A stretch of DNA of 64,000 bases from Streptomyces syringium (GTDB lineage: Bacteria > Actinomycetota > Actinomycetes > Streptomycetales > Streptomycetaceae), in assembly GCF_017876625.1 (NCBI RefSeq), contig NZ_JAGIOH010000001.1, positions 5,105,501 to 5,169,500 on the forward strand. Reading direction: 5' to 3'. How positions within the stretch are numbered: position 1 is the first letter of the stretch; every line of letters begins with the position of its first letter. Positions 25,213 to 33,577 of this stretch are shown piece by piece. A program made the position numbers and the translations under genes. Under the pieces are notes generated by a model. The model was not told where the DNA came from. It searched no databases and saw nothing but the letters and a program-made list of their open reading frames with translations.

Positions 25213-25264
25213 CGCCGGACGGGCTGGATGTGGCTGAGCTCAGCCGAAACCAGCCCGTCCGGCG
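25213..25264. repeat. palindromic intergenic repeat copy
   Basis: Arms CGCCGGACGGGCTGG (25213-25227) and CCAGCCCGTCCGGCG (25250-25264) enclose an inner palindrome GGCTGAGCTCAGCC. Flanked by GCGGCGG/GCGCAGCGG sequences shared with other copies. Confidence 0.85.
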
Positions 25265-25339
25265 ATTGAGGGCGCCGCCGCGCAGCGGTGGTGCACATCG
25301 AGCAGCGAGGCCGGATGCCGCCGCCGGTAGGCTCACACC

Positions 25340-26815
25340 GTGCCCTCCATGAACGACCTCGTACGCCAGCACACCGCCCTCGACGGCTCCGACCTCGAGT
25401 GGCTGCATCTGCTGGTCTCGGAGTGGCAGCTGCTCTCCGACCTCTCCTTCGCCGACCTCGTCCTGTGGGTCCCCACCCTCGACGGCACCCGCTATGTGTC
25501 CGTCGCCCAGATGCGGCCGAACACCGGCCCCACCTCCTACCAGGACGACATGGTCGGCCACCTGGTGCCGCGCGGCCGCCGCCCCATGCTCGACGCCGCC
25601 CTCGACGAGGGCCGGATCGTGCGCGAGGGTGACCCGGAGTGGCGGGAGGAGGTCCCGGTCCGCGTCGAGTCCATCCCGGTCCGCCGGGACGGCAGAGTGC
25701 TCGGCGTCATCGCCCGCAATACGAACCTGCTCACCGTGCGGACGCCGAGCCGGCTGGAGCTCACCTACCTCCAGAGCGCCTCCGACCTCGCCCAGATGAT
25801 CGCCAACGGTGCCTTCCCCTTCCCGGGGCAACAAGTCGACATGGACGCCTCACCGCGCGCCGGCGACGGTCTGATCAGGCTCGATGCCGACGGTGTCGTC
25901 CAGTACGCCAGCCCCAACGCCCTCTCCGCCTACCACCGCCTCGGCCTCGCCGCCGACCTCGTGGGGCATCATCTGGGCGATACCACCGCTCAGTTGGCGC
26001 CCTCACGCGGCCCGGTCGACGAGGGTCTGGCCAAGCTCGCCAGCGGCTGGGCGCCGCGCGAGTTCGAGGTCGAGGGCGACGACGGAGTGATCCATCTGCG
26101 GGCCATTCCCCTCAAACCCAAGGGAAACCACATCGGTTCGCTCGTGCTGCTGCGCGATGTCACGGAACTGCGTCGCCGCGAACGCGAGTTGATCACGAAG
26201 GACGCGACGATCCGGGAGATCCACCACCGGGTCAAGAACAATCTCCAGACCGTCGCCGCCCTGCTGCGCCTGCAGGCCCGCCGGATCGGCTCGCCCGAGG
26301 GGCGCGAGGCGCTGGAGGAGGCGGTCCGGCGGGTCGGCTCCATCGCGATCGTGCACGAGACGCTCTCGCAGAATCTGGACGAGCGCGTCGAATTCGACGA
26401 GATCGCCGACCGGGTGCTGGCGATGGTCGCCGAGATCTCCCCGGGCCGGGTCACCGCCCGCCGCACGGGCCGCTTCGGAATACTCGACGCCGAGGTCGCG
26501 ACGCCGTTGTCGATGGTTCTGACCGAGTTGTTGCAGAACGCCATGGAGCACGGCTTCGGACCGGGGGAGCGGGGCACGGTGGAGATCACCGCCGTGCGCG
26601 GCGGCGGCCGGACCGATGCCCGTCTGCTGATCTCCGTGCAGGACGACGGCCGGGGGCTGCCCGAGGGCTTCGACCCGCAGCGCGCGGGCAATCTGGGCCT
26701 GCAGATCGTACGGACCCTGGTCGAGGGGGAGTTGGGCGGTACGTTCGACATGGTGCCCGCTTCCGGGCAGGGCACGCGGGTGGTGCTGGATATCCCGGTA
26801 CGGGCGGAGAAGTAG
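25340..26815 (+). CDS. PdtaS-like sensor histidine kinase
   Basis: 491 residues: N-terminal H_kinase_N/GAF-like domain (1-150), a PAS domain (about 175-280, LDADGVVQYASPNALSAY), a HisKA_2-type dimerisation segment with phosphoacceptor EIHHRVKNNLQT (His295/296), and an HATPase domain (TELLQNAMEHGF N-box, DDGRGLP). No membrane segments, so it senses a cytosolic signal. M. tuberculosis PdtaS has this architecture and signals to the ANTAR regulator PdtaR, which controls RNA rather than promoters. No response regulator is adjacent here. Its position beside wblE is conserved in actinobacteria. Confidence 0.88.
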   Translation: MPSMNDLVRQHTALDGSDLEWLHLLVSEWQLLSDLSFADLVLWVPTLDGTRYVSVAQMRPNTGPTSYQDDMVGHLVPRGRRPMLDAALDEGRIVREGDPEWREEVPVRVESIPVRRDGRVLGVIARNTNLLTVRTPSRLELTYLQSASDLAQMIANGAFPFPGQQVDMDASPRAGDGLIRLDADGVVQYASPNALSAYHRLGLAADLVGHHLGDTTAQLAPSRGPVDEGLAKLASGWAPREFEVEGDDGVIHLRAIPLKPKGNHIGSLVLLRDVTELRRRERELITKDATIREIHHRVKNNLQTVAALLRLQARRIGSPEGREALEEAVRRVGSIAIVHETLSQNLDERVEFDEIADRVLAMVAEISPGRVTARRTGRFGILDAEVATPLSMVLTELLQNAMEHGFGPGERGTVEITAVRGGGRTDARLLISVQDDGRGLPEGFDPQRAGNLGLQIVRTLVEGELGGTFDMVPASGQGTRVVLDIPVRAEK

Positions 26816-26972
26816 GAACGCCGGGGGTTCCGAAGAGGATCACGCGAACCCCCGGCGGAGCCGAATGGCCTCGCGGCCGGCTGTGGCGCCCCCGCTTGGG
26901 CTGCTCGCCGTCGCGGGCGGTATCCACAGCGGCTCGGCGCCCGGCGGACCTCCGGCGGAGCCGGCAACGCAC

Positions 26973-27005
26973 TGAGCCCCGGACCTGATCCAGGTCCGGG
27001 GCTCA
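26973..27005. terminator. strong bidirectional terminator between kinase gene and wblE
   Basis: A perfect 15-base stem, 26973-26987 with 26991-27005, three-base loop, followed by AAGCTTTATT on the plus side. Confidence 0.9.
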
Positions 27006-27070
27006 AAGCTTTATTGCTTAGCGCATATGGGGGGTACTGCGCGCTGCGGCTCGGGAGCCGAGGGGCATCG

Positions 27071-27328
27071 TCAGGCGGTAGCGTTACGCGCCCGGTTGCG
27101 AGCGGCGCGGCGCTTCATCGCCCGGCGCTCATCCTCGCTGAGGCCACCCCAGACGCCGGAGTCCTGGCCGGACTCGAGCGCCCACTGCAGGCACTGCTCC
27201 ATGACGGGGCAGCGGCGGCAGACGGCCTTGGCTTCCTCGATCTGCAGCAGCGCAGGACCGGTGTTGCCGATGGGGAAGAAGAGCTCCGGGTCTTCCTCGC
27301 GGCAAACGGCGTTGTGACGCCAGTCCAT
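27071..27328 (-). CDS. wblE: WblE, WhiB-family iron-sulfur regulator
   Basis: An 85-residue WhiB-like protein with the four cluster ligands C9, C37, C40 and C46 (CRRCPVMEQC), the GVWGG turn at 58-62 and a basic C-terminal DNA-contact tail. WblE is the Streptomyces orthologue of mycobacterial WhiB1, an essential NO-responsive protein that binds region 4 of the principal sigma factor. Starts at ATG 27328 with GGAGATGG upstream. Its neighbourhood (PdtaS-like kinase, lipid kinase, sigH) matches the conserved locus. Confidence 0.95.
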   Translation of the reverse strand: MDWRHNAVCREEDPELFFPIGNTGPALLQIEEAKAVCRRCPVMEQCLQWALESGQDSGVWGGLSEDERRAMKRRAARNRARNATA

Positions 27329-27650
27329 GGCTGCTCCATCTCCTCGTAATTGCGGCTACGTTGCTTGTGAATGTGAACGCTTTCACGAATCCCCCCGCAA
27401 GGGAAGGGCCGACGCCCAGTCGGAAGACTGGTGCGGTCCAGGTAAATGAGGAGGGGGTTCGGGCTTTCGAAGGAGGCCGAATGAGCGGCCGTCCCGATCG
27501 CCATGAAGAGACTCGCAAACCTCGGCTGCGGATACAACCCCTTCTGGAAAGTTTTTTTTGATTCCTCGGTGTCGGCTAGGTCACAGCCGTACTTCCAGGG
27601 GGTGGAGCCCAGTCTAAACGTTCGAGTGGAAGGACTTTAGGCCCTACCAC
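27329..27650. other. wblE upstream region without genes
   Basis: This 322-base gap lies upstream of wblE and downstream of the minus-strand lipid kinase that ends at 27651, so wblE transcription starts somewhere here. It contains a GAGGGGGTTCGGG stretch, an A/T-rich run (GGAAAGTTTTTTTTGATT) near 27550 that could act as a terminator for the kinase gene, and no convincing ORF. No precise promoter is assigned. Confidence 0.5.
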
Positions 27651-28619
27651 TCACACAATCACACGCAGTGCACGGCGTACGCCTGTGAACGTCACGCTCG
27701 TACGCAGTCCGAGGTGGTCACCGTCCATCTGGAAGGGCAGTGGGGCCTGCGAATGCAAGGTGAACGCGGTCTGGTCATGCAATGACACAGCGTGTTTGCC
27801 CTGGGGGCCACGCTCCGGAGTCGACGTCAGCAGCTGAGTGACGTGGCGGCCGGCCGTCGCGGTCGACAGCTTGGTGAATCCCAGCACGTCAAGGGCGGTG
27901 TCGAAGGACGCCCGCGGCGATGCGTAGACCGGCCGGTTGCCCAGATAGGTCCACGGCGCGGTGTTGCAGATTATCGACATGACGAGATTCGCGAGTGGCT
28001 CCTCGCCAGGCCGTTCGAGGGTGATCGTGCCCCGTCTGCGGTGCGCTTCGCCGAGGAATTGCCGCATCACTTGGCGTACATAGAGCGCGTGCGTCGAACG
28101 CTTGCCGCGCTCCCGCTGCTGCTCCACCCGGCCGACGACCCCCGCGTCGAAGCCGAAGCCCGCGCAGAAGGTGAACCAGCGGGGCGGCACGGCTTCGTCA
28201 TCGGTTCCCGGCGTACCCGCCGCGAGGCCCAGACCGACCGTCCGCTCGGTCCCCTCCCGCAACGCGTCCAGCAGCGCCCCGGTCGCCTCGACGACGTCAT
28301 TGGGCAGGCCCAGGGCGCGGGCGAAGACATTGGTGGAGCCGCCGGGAACCACGGCCAGCCGGGGCAGGTGCTCCGGGTCGGGGCCCGCGTGCAGCAGACC
28401 GTTGACCACCTCGTTGACCGTGCCGTCGCCGCCGAGGGCGACGACCAGCCCGGTGTTGCCGTCCTCCGCCGCCCGGCGCGCCAGATCGCGGGCATGGCCC
28501 CGGTACTCGGTGGTGGCGACCTCCAGCTTGAGGTCGCTGGCGAGCGCGTGTGCCAGGACATCACGGGTACGGGCACTGGTGGTGGTGGCCGACGGATTGA
28601 CCACGAGAAGCGCACGCAT
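27651..28619 (-). CDS. diacylglycerol/sphingosine-kinase-family lipid kinase
   Basis: ATG 28619 gives MRALLVVNPSAT, the normal N-terminus of the DAGK catalytic domain; further upstream the frame is low-complexity. GGDGTVNE at 63-70 is the nucleotide-binding signature, followed by PGGSTNVFARALGLP. The C-terminal YegS-like beta-sandwich includes AGFGFDAGVV and FQMDGDHLG. Such enzymes phosphorylate diacylglycerol or related lipids at the inner membrane. It is divergent from a small membrane protein gene. The position between wblE and sigH is conserved. Confidence 0.9.
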   Translation of the reverse strand: MRALLVVNPSATTTSARTRDVLAHALASDLKLEVATTEYRGHARDLARRAAEDGNTGLVVALGGDGTVNEVVNGLLHAGPDPEHLPRLAVVPGGSTNVFARALGLPNDVVEATGALLDALREGTERTVGLGLAAGTPGTDDEAVPPRWFTFCAGFGFDAGVVGRVEQQRERGKRSTHALYVRQVMRQFLGEAHRRRGTITLERPGEEPLANLVMSIICNTAPWTYLGNRPVYASPRASFDTALDVLGFTKLSTATAGRHVTQLLTSTPERGPQGKHAVSLHDQTAFTLHSQAPLPFQMDGDHLGLRTSVTFTGVRRALRVIV

Positions 28620-28747
28620 GACCGCCAGCCTACCTACCTGTCGGTACAGCCTCGGTCCCAGCCCCGGTCCTGTCCCCTCTCCCGTCCCCTCTCCTGTGCC
28701 CTCCCGGTCCGCCGCCCGTTCCGGGGCGGCGGGGCTACCCTGCATGG

Positions 28748-29257
28748 GTGAGCAGCAAGCAGTCAGCGCCCAAGGGCGCCCCGAAAACCACCCGCGCGAG
28801 CAAGCCGGCGGCCAAGGGTGCCGCGGTGCCTTCCCGCCCGTCCCGCACGGCCCCCGAGCCCACCGGCCCCCGGCCGCGCAGGCTGACGGCGGCGGCGGTG
28901 CTCACGGCCCTGGAAGGGGTGGCGCTCGTCGTCTGCGGGGTGACGCTGCTGGTCCTGGTGCTGACGGACAAGCCGGACAGCATGCGGCAGGCGGTGACGG
29001 GCGGACTGACCGTGCTCGCGCTGGCCGCACTGCCGCTGGCGGCCGCGCGCGGACTGTGGCTGCGGCGGCGCTGGAGCCGCGGGCCCGCGATGATCACGCA
29101 GATCATGGCGATGCCCGTCGCGTGGACGCTGTTCAACGGCGGCGGCCTGCTGATCGCCGGCGCCGTGGTGCTCGCGCTCGTCGCCGTGGCCGCCCTGGGG
29201 CTCGTGGTGAACCCGACGGCGACCGAGGCGCTCGGCATCGGCCCGCGCGAGACGTGA
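28748..29257 (+). CDS. four-segment membrane protein with Lys/Pro/Ala-rich N-tail
   Basis: GTG 28748 starts a 169-residue protein. Residues 1-45 are basic and disordered (KQSAPKGAPKTTRASKPAA), followed by four hydrophobic segments: LTAAAVLTALEGVALVVCGV, GGLTVLALAALPLAAA, ITQIMAMPVAWTLF and GLLIAGAVVLALVAVAALGL. Ends LGIGPRET. A conserved Streptomyces integral membrane protein of unknown role; divergent from the lipid kinase and convergent with sigH. Confidence 0.8.
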   Translation: MSSKQSAPKGAPKTTRASKPAAKGAAVPSRPSRTAPEPTGPRPRRLTAAAVLTALEGVALVVCGVTLLVLVLTDKPDSMRQAVTGGLTVLALAALPLAAARGLWLRRRWSRGPAMITQIMAMPVAWTLFNGGGLLIAGAVVLALVAVAALGLVVNPTATEALGIGPRET

Positions 29258-29340
29258 GCTGATGCCGGCCGTTCCTCGGTCGGCGCACTCCGATGGGGCC
29301 CCGGGGCGATGCGCTCCCCTGGGTCCGCTCGCTCCTCGGG

Positions 29341-30252
29341 CTACTCCTCGATGAGCAGTCGGTCGCGCAGCTGGGCGAGGGTGCGGGCCAGCAGCCGGGA
29401 GACGTGCATCTGGGAGATGCCGACCTCCTGGGCGATCTGCGACTGGGTCATATTGCCGAAGAAGCGCAGCAGCAGGATCTTCTTCTCGCGCGGCGGCAGG
29501 TCCTCCAGCAGCGGCTTGAGCGACTCGCGGTACTCGACGCCCTCCAGCGCCTCGTCCTCGGCGCCCAGGGTGTCCGCGACGGCCGGCGACTCGTCGTCCG
29601 TGTCGGGCACGTCCAGGGAGAGCGTGCTGTAGGCGTTCGCCGACTCCAGCCCCTCCAGCACCTCCTCCTCGGAGATCCCGAGGTGCTCGGCCAGCTCGTG
29701 GACCGTGGGCGCGCGACCGTGCCGCTGGGACAGCTCGGCCGTGGCGGTGGTCAGGGCCAGCCGCAGCTCCTGGAGCCGGCGCGGCACCCGCACCGCCCAG
29801 CCCTTGTCCCGGAAGTGCCGCTTGATCTCACCGACGACCGTGGGGGTCGCGTAGGTCGAGAACTCCACCCCGCGGTCCGGGTCGAAGCGGTCCACCGACT
29901 TGATCAGGCCGATCGTGGCGACCTGGGTCAGGTCGTCGAGCGGCTCGCCACGATTGCGGAACCGCCGCGCCAGGTGCTCCACCAGCGGCAGATGCATCCG
30001 CACGAGGTGATTGCGCAGCTCGGCCCGCTCGGGCGAGCCGTCCGGGAGCGCCCGCAGCTCGATGAACAGGGCACGGGCACCGCTGCGGTCCTGAGCAGGG
30101 GAGTGCTGGTGCCACTGCTGATGCTGGTCCATGTGGTCCGCCCGCTCTGGTGGGTCGCTCGCCCGCTCCGGCTCCGCATCCGAGGGATGCGGCCGGGCGG
30201 GTTGCTGCGGGATGGCCGGGGTGCGCACTCCCCGCGACGATGCAGTACTCAC
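29341..30252 (-). CDS. sigH: SigB/SigF-family stress sigma factor (SigH)
   Basis: Alternative sigma factor with region 2 (LIELRALPDG...FSTYATPTVVGEIKRHFRD), region 3 (VRVPRRLQELRLALTTAT) and region 4 HTH (MTQSQIAQEVGISQMHVSRLLARTL). GTG 30252 follows a GAGGGGG site; a second start, MDQHQQW at residue 41, is possible, and multiple SigH forms are known in S. coelicolor. The anti-sigma gene precedes it by 16 bases, the prsH-sigH arrangement controlling osmotic stress and differentiation. The symbol rests on synteny with wblE and on this partner. Confidence 0.85.
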   Translation of the reverse strand: MSTASSRGVRTPAIPQQPARPHPSDAEPERASDPPERADHMDQHQQWHQHSPAQDRSGARALFIELRALPDGSPERAELRNHLVRMHLPLVEHLARRFRNRGEPLDDLTQVATIGLIKSVDRFDPDRGVEFSTYATPTVVGEIKRHFRDKGWAVRVPRRLQELRLALTTATAELSQRHGRAPTVHELAEHLGISEEEVLEGLESANAYSTLSLDVPDTDDESPAVADTLGAEDEALEGVEYRESLKPLLEDLPPREKKILLLRFFGNMTQSQIAQEVGISQMHVSRLLARTLAQLRDRLLIEE

Positions 30253-30268
30253 GGAGCCCCCTCTTCCG

Positions 30269-30682
30269 TCACGGCTGTCCGGGGCCGGCGCCGCGCTTCT
30301 TGTGCAGGCTGATGCTGACCGTACGGTCGTCGGCGACGGTCGAGTCGACCTCGCCGGCCAGCGCGGAGAGCACCGTCCAGGCGAAGGTGTCGCGCTCGGG
30401 CGCGCGGCCGTCGGTGGTGGGTGCCGAGACGGTCACCCGGAGCGCGTCGCCGACCAGGCGGAAGACGCAGCTGAGAACAGAGCCGGGAACGGCCTGTTGC
30501 AGAAGGATCGCGCACGCCTCGTCCACCGCGATGCGCAAGTCCTCGATCTCGTCGAGGGTGAAGTCCAAGCGGGCTGCGAGGCCGGCTGTCGCCGTCCGCA
30601 GCACCGACAGGTAGGCACCCGCAGCGGGCAGCCGGACTTCCACGAAGTCCTGGGTCCCGGGCTCGCCTGCGATTGGGGACAC
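30269..30682 (-). CDS. RsbW-like anti-sigma factor (PrsH/UshX type)
   Basis: GTG 30682 is chosen because GGAGGTGAGG precedes it directly and the product (VSPIAGEPGT onward, 137 residues) has the normal RsbW length; the frame is open further upstream without a ribosome binding site. GHKL features: IEDLRIAVDEACAILLQQ as N-box with the Mg-binding acid, and a short, degenerate G-box region (VSAPTTDGRAPE). It should bind SigH and hold it inactive, releasing it in response to an anti-anti-sigma factor encoded elsewhere. Confidence 0.85.
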   Translation of the reverse strand: MSPIAGEPGTQDFVEVRLPAAGAYLSVLRTATAGLAARLDFTLDEIEDLRIAVDEACAILLQQAVPGSVLSCVFRLVGDALRVTVSAPTTDGRAPERDTFAWTVLSALAGEVDSTVADDRTVSISLHKKRGAGPGQP

Positions 30683-30881
30683 CCTCACCTCCAAGGTGGC
30701 ACAAGCTTCTTGAGCTGTTACGAGCGCCGGTCGCGCGCCTCTCGGGCGAGGGGCGGGGCGGTCCGGCGCGGCACATGGTTCGGATGCGACGCTATCGCGA
30801 TCCGAGGTTCCGTGCCGCAGCCCCACGACTGTCACTCATGGTAAACCCATGAGTACGGACAGTGGGTAGGGGCGTGCGGTC

Positions 30882-31427
30882 TCAAATCGAAAGAGAAGTC
30901 GCCTTGTTGGGATTTTCGTCACTCTGCGCGAACCCCGCAAGGGTGCGGAGCGGTTCTCCGGACATGCGTTGCACCGTCCACTCGTCCATCGGCTCCGCGC
31001 CGAGCGACTTGTAGAAGGCGATCGAGGGTTCGTTCCAGTCCAGCACTGACCACTCGAAACGCTGGTAGCCGCGGTCCACGCAGATCCTGGCGAGGGTCGC
31101 GAGGAGCGCCTTGCCGTGCCCGCCGCCGCGCGCCTGCGGGCGGACGTAGAGGTCTTCGAGATAGATACCGTGCGTACCCGTCCAGGTGGAGAAGTTACGG
31201 AACCAGAGGGCGAAGCCGACCGGCTCCCCGGCGGCGATCGTGCCGTCGGCCGAGGATTCGTCACTCTCCGCTATCAGTGCGAAGACGGCGGGGTCCGCCC
31301 CGAACAGGGCTTCGCGCAACTGCTGCTCGGTCGCCTTCGCGTCCTCCAGCGCCCGTTCGTGCTCGGCGAGTTCGCGGATCATCGCATGGATGAGGGGAAC
31401 GTCGGCGGGCGTCGCAGGTCGGATCAT
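30882..31427 (-). CDS. GNAT acetyltransferase (diamine acetyltransferase-like)
   Basis: 181 residues beginning MIRPATPADVPLIHAMIREL. The acetyl-CoA core is YLEDLYVRPQARGGGHGKALLATLARIC (RxxGxG/A type), with the C-terminal motif WNEPSIAFYKSLGAEPMDEW typical of the spermidine/diamine N-acetyltransferase group. The central insertion (SDESSADGTIAAGEP) is strain-variable. Cytoplasmic. Substrate could be polyamines or another small amine. Confidence 0.85.
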   Translation of the reverse strand: MIRPATPADVPLIHAMIRELAEHERALEDAKATEQQLREALFGADPAVFALIAESDESSADGTIAAGEPVGFALWFRNFSTWTGTHGIYLEDLYVRPQARGGGHGKALLATLARICVDRGYQRFEWSVLDWNEPSIAFYKSLGAEPMDEWTVQRMSGEPLRTLAGFAQSDENPNKATSLSI

Positions 31428-31541
31428 GGGTGCATGCTAGCGGGCCGGACCGACAGCCTCCCCGGAACGGGGGCGCGGAGCCTGCGCGGGGCCCGGTGGG
31501 AGCGCGTAGCAGGGCCCGTCGGGGACAACTGGCGGCCGCCG

Positions 31542-31802
31542 TCAGACGATCCGCAGGTCCACGTAGCACCAGCGCCAGCTCTGCCCCGGCTCGAAGCTGC
31601 GCATGACCGCGTGCCCGGTCTCCGTGAAATGCCCGGTGGCGTGTCGGTACGGCGAGGAGTCGCAGCAGCCCACGTGTCCGCACTCCAGGCACAGCCGCAG
31701 CTGCACGGGGTGGCTGCCCGCGGCCTCGCACTCCGGGCAGGTGGTGTGCAGCGGTGCCGGCTCGGGGCGCGGCAGCTCGGGAACGTGCGGGCACTCGCTC
31801 AT
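31542..31802 (-). CDS. UBP-type zinc-finger protein (86 aa)
   Basis: A small ZnF-UBP domain with the ligand set CPH, TTCPECEAAG, LCLECGHVGCCDSSPYRHATGHFTETGH and a final WRWCYVD. Eukaryotic ZnF-UBP binds ubiquitin tails; in actinobacteria single-domain versions are often next to, or fused with, CPA1-type Na+/H+ antiporters, as here with a divergent antiporter gene 134 bases away. Its ligand is unknown; a regulatory role for the antiporter is plausible (inference). Confidence 0.85.
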   Translation of the reverse strand: MSECPHVPELPRPEPAPLHTTCPECEAAGSHPVQLRLCLECGHVGCCDSSPYRHATGHFTETGHAVMRSFEPGQSWRWCYVDLRIV

Positions 31803-31936
31803 GATTGCCAGGTTAGATCGCCCTGCCGACGATCATCGAACGGCCGTCGGCCCTCGGCTGCCGTTGACGGACGGTGACAGATGGTGGCGACGCGACGGAC
31901 GGCGCGGGAGGCACGTATGGAGACGGGCGGGGACCG

Positions 31937-33532
31937 ATGGACGTAATGCCACTGCTGATGCTCGTCGCGGGTGGGACCGCCATCGCCGGCGCGGCTCGTC
32001 GCACCCCCGTGCCCGCCCCGCTGCTGCTCGTCGCCGCCGGGCTCGTCGCCTCGTACGTCCCGGGCGTGCCGGACTACACCCTCGACCCGGAGATCGTGCT
32101 GCCGCTGCTGCTGCCGCCCCTGCTGCACACCGCCGCGCTCGAGAGCTCCTACCTGGACCTCCGCGCCAATCTGCGGCCCGTCGCCCTGCTCTCCGTCGGC
32201 TACGTCCTCTTCGCGACCCTCGTCGTCGGCTATGTGGCGTATCTGGTGGTCCCCGGCCTGCCGCTGCCCGCGGCCCTGGTGCTCGGCGCGATCGTCGCCC
32301 CGCCCGACGCGGTCGCCGCCACCGCCATCGCCCGCCGTCTCGGGCTGCCCTCGCGGATCACCACGATCCTCCAGGGCGAGTCCCTGGTGAACGACGCCAC
32401 CGCGATCACCGCCTACAAGGTCGCGCTCGCCGCCGCCGTCGGCGTGGGCACGACCTGGGGCGAGGGCATCCGGGAGTTCGCCGTCGCCTCGGTCGGCGGC
32501 ATCGGCGTCGGCCTGGTCCTCATGGTGCCGCTGCACTGGCTGCGCAGACGGCTGCGCGAGCCGCTGCTGCAGAACACCCTGTCGCTGCTCATCCCCTTCG
32601 CCGCCTACGCCGCCGCCGAGGAGGTCGAGGCGTCCGGGGTGCTCGCCGTCGTGGTCGTCGCCCTCTATCTCGGGCACCACTCCTGGCAGGTCGACTTCGC
32701 CACCCGGCTCCAGGAGGCCGCCGTGTGGCGGATGGTGGCCTTCGTGCTGGAGTCCGCGGTCTTCGCGCTGATCGGGCTCCAACTGCCCGTGGTGCTGCGC
32801 GGGCTCGGGGAGTACAGCTTCCGGGAGGCCGCCGTCTGGTACGCCTCCGTCGTCTTCGTCACCGTCGTGGCCGCCCGCTTCGTGTGGGTCTACCCCGCCA
32901 CGTTCCTGCCGCGCGCGCTGTCCACCCGGATCCGTGCGCGGGAGACCGACACGACGTGGCAGGGCGCGCTCGTCGTCGGCTGGGCCGGGATGCGCGGCGT
33001 CGTCTCCCTCGCCATCGCCTTCTCGATCCCCGTGACCACGCACAGCGGGGAGCCCTTCCCGGCCCGCAACCTCGTCCTCTTCCTCACCTTCACCACCGTC
33101 ATCGGCACCCTCGTCGTCCAGGGCCTCACCCTGCCCCCGCTCATCCGCCGGCTGCGGCTGCCCGCCCGCGATACGAGCGCCGAGACGCTCGCGGAGGCCC
33201 AGGCCCAGAGCGAGGCCTCCCAGGCCGCCGAGCGCCGCCTCGACGAACTCCTCGCCGAAGGCGGCAACGCGCTGCCGTCCCCGCTCGCCGACCGCCTTCG
33301 CGCGGTGCTGGAGCGGCGCCGGAACGCGGTGTGGGAACGGCTCGGTGCGGTCGACGAGGCGACGGGGGAGTCGGCGGACGACACGTACCGGCGACTGGCG
33401 CGGGAGATGATCGACGCGGAGCGGGAGGTGTTCGTGGCGCTGCGGGACGCTCGGCGGATCGATGACGAGATGCTGCGTACGCTTTTGCGGCGGCTGGATC
33501 TGGAGGAGGCCGCGGCTTATCGGGAGGGGTGA
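31937..33532 (+). CDS. CPA1-family Na+/H+ antiporter
   Basis: 531 residues with about 12 membrane segments (MPLLMLVAGGTAIAGAA to NLVLFLTFTTVIGTLVVQGL). The ion-binding segment APPDAVAATAI carries the essential Asp pair pattern of NhaP/NHE proteins; QGESLVNDATAIT and GWAGMRGVVSLAIAFSIP are conserved CPA1 signatures. A C-terminal cytoplasmic helix of about 110 residues (ETLAEAQAQSEASQAAERRLDELL) is regulatory in relatives. ATG 31937 is favoured over the upstream GTG 31874, whose extra residues are not family-like. Divergent from the ZnF-UBP gene. Confidence 0.9.
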   Translation: MDVMPLLMLVAGGTAIAGAARRTPVPAPLLLVAAGLVASYVPGVPDYTLDPEIVLPLLLPPLLHTAALESSYLDLRANLRPVALLSVGYVLFATLVVGYVAYLVVPGLPLPAALVLGAIVAPPDAVAATAIARRLGLPSRITTILQGESLVNDATAITAYKVALAAAVGVGTTWGEGIREFAVASVGGIGVGLVLMVPLHWLRRRLREPLLQNTLSLLIPFAAYAAAEEVEASGVLAVVVVALYLGHHSWQVDFATRLQEAAVWRMVAFVLESAVFALIGLQLPVVLRGLGEYSFREAAVWYASVVFVTVVAARFVWVYPATFLPRALSTRIRARETDTTWQGALVVGWAGMRGVVSLAIAFSIPVTTHSGEPFPARNLVLFLTFTTVIGTLVVQGLTLPPLIRRLRLPARDTSAETLAEAQAQSEASQAAERRLDELLAEGGNALPSPLADRLRAVLERRRNAVWERLGAVDEATGESADDTYRRLAREMIDAEREVFVALRDARRIDDEMLRTLLRRLDLEEAAAYREG

Positions 33533-33556
33533 GGCGGGGCTCCGCCCCGGGCCCAG

Positions 33557-33577
33557 GTCCTCAAACGCCGGACGGGG
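33557..33577. repeat. half-copy of palindromic intergenic repeat
   Basis: GTCCTCAAACGCCGGACGGGG, a single arm directly abutting the stop codon of the PLP enzyme gene at 33578. No second arm within 60 bases. Confidence 0.7.

Noticed and set aside
30683..30835. N-terminal extension of the anti-sigma factor
   Set aside because: Low-complexity, without a ribosome binding site; GTG 30682 has an excellent GGAGGTGAGG and gives the usual family length.
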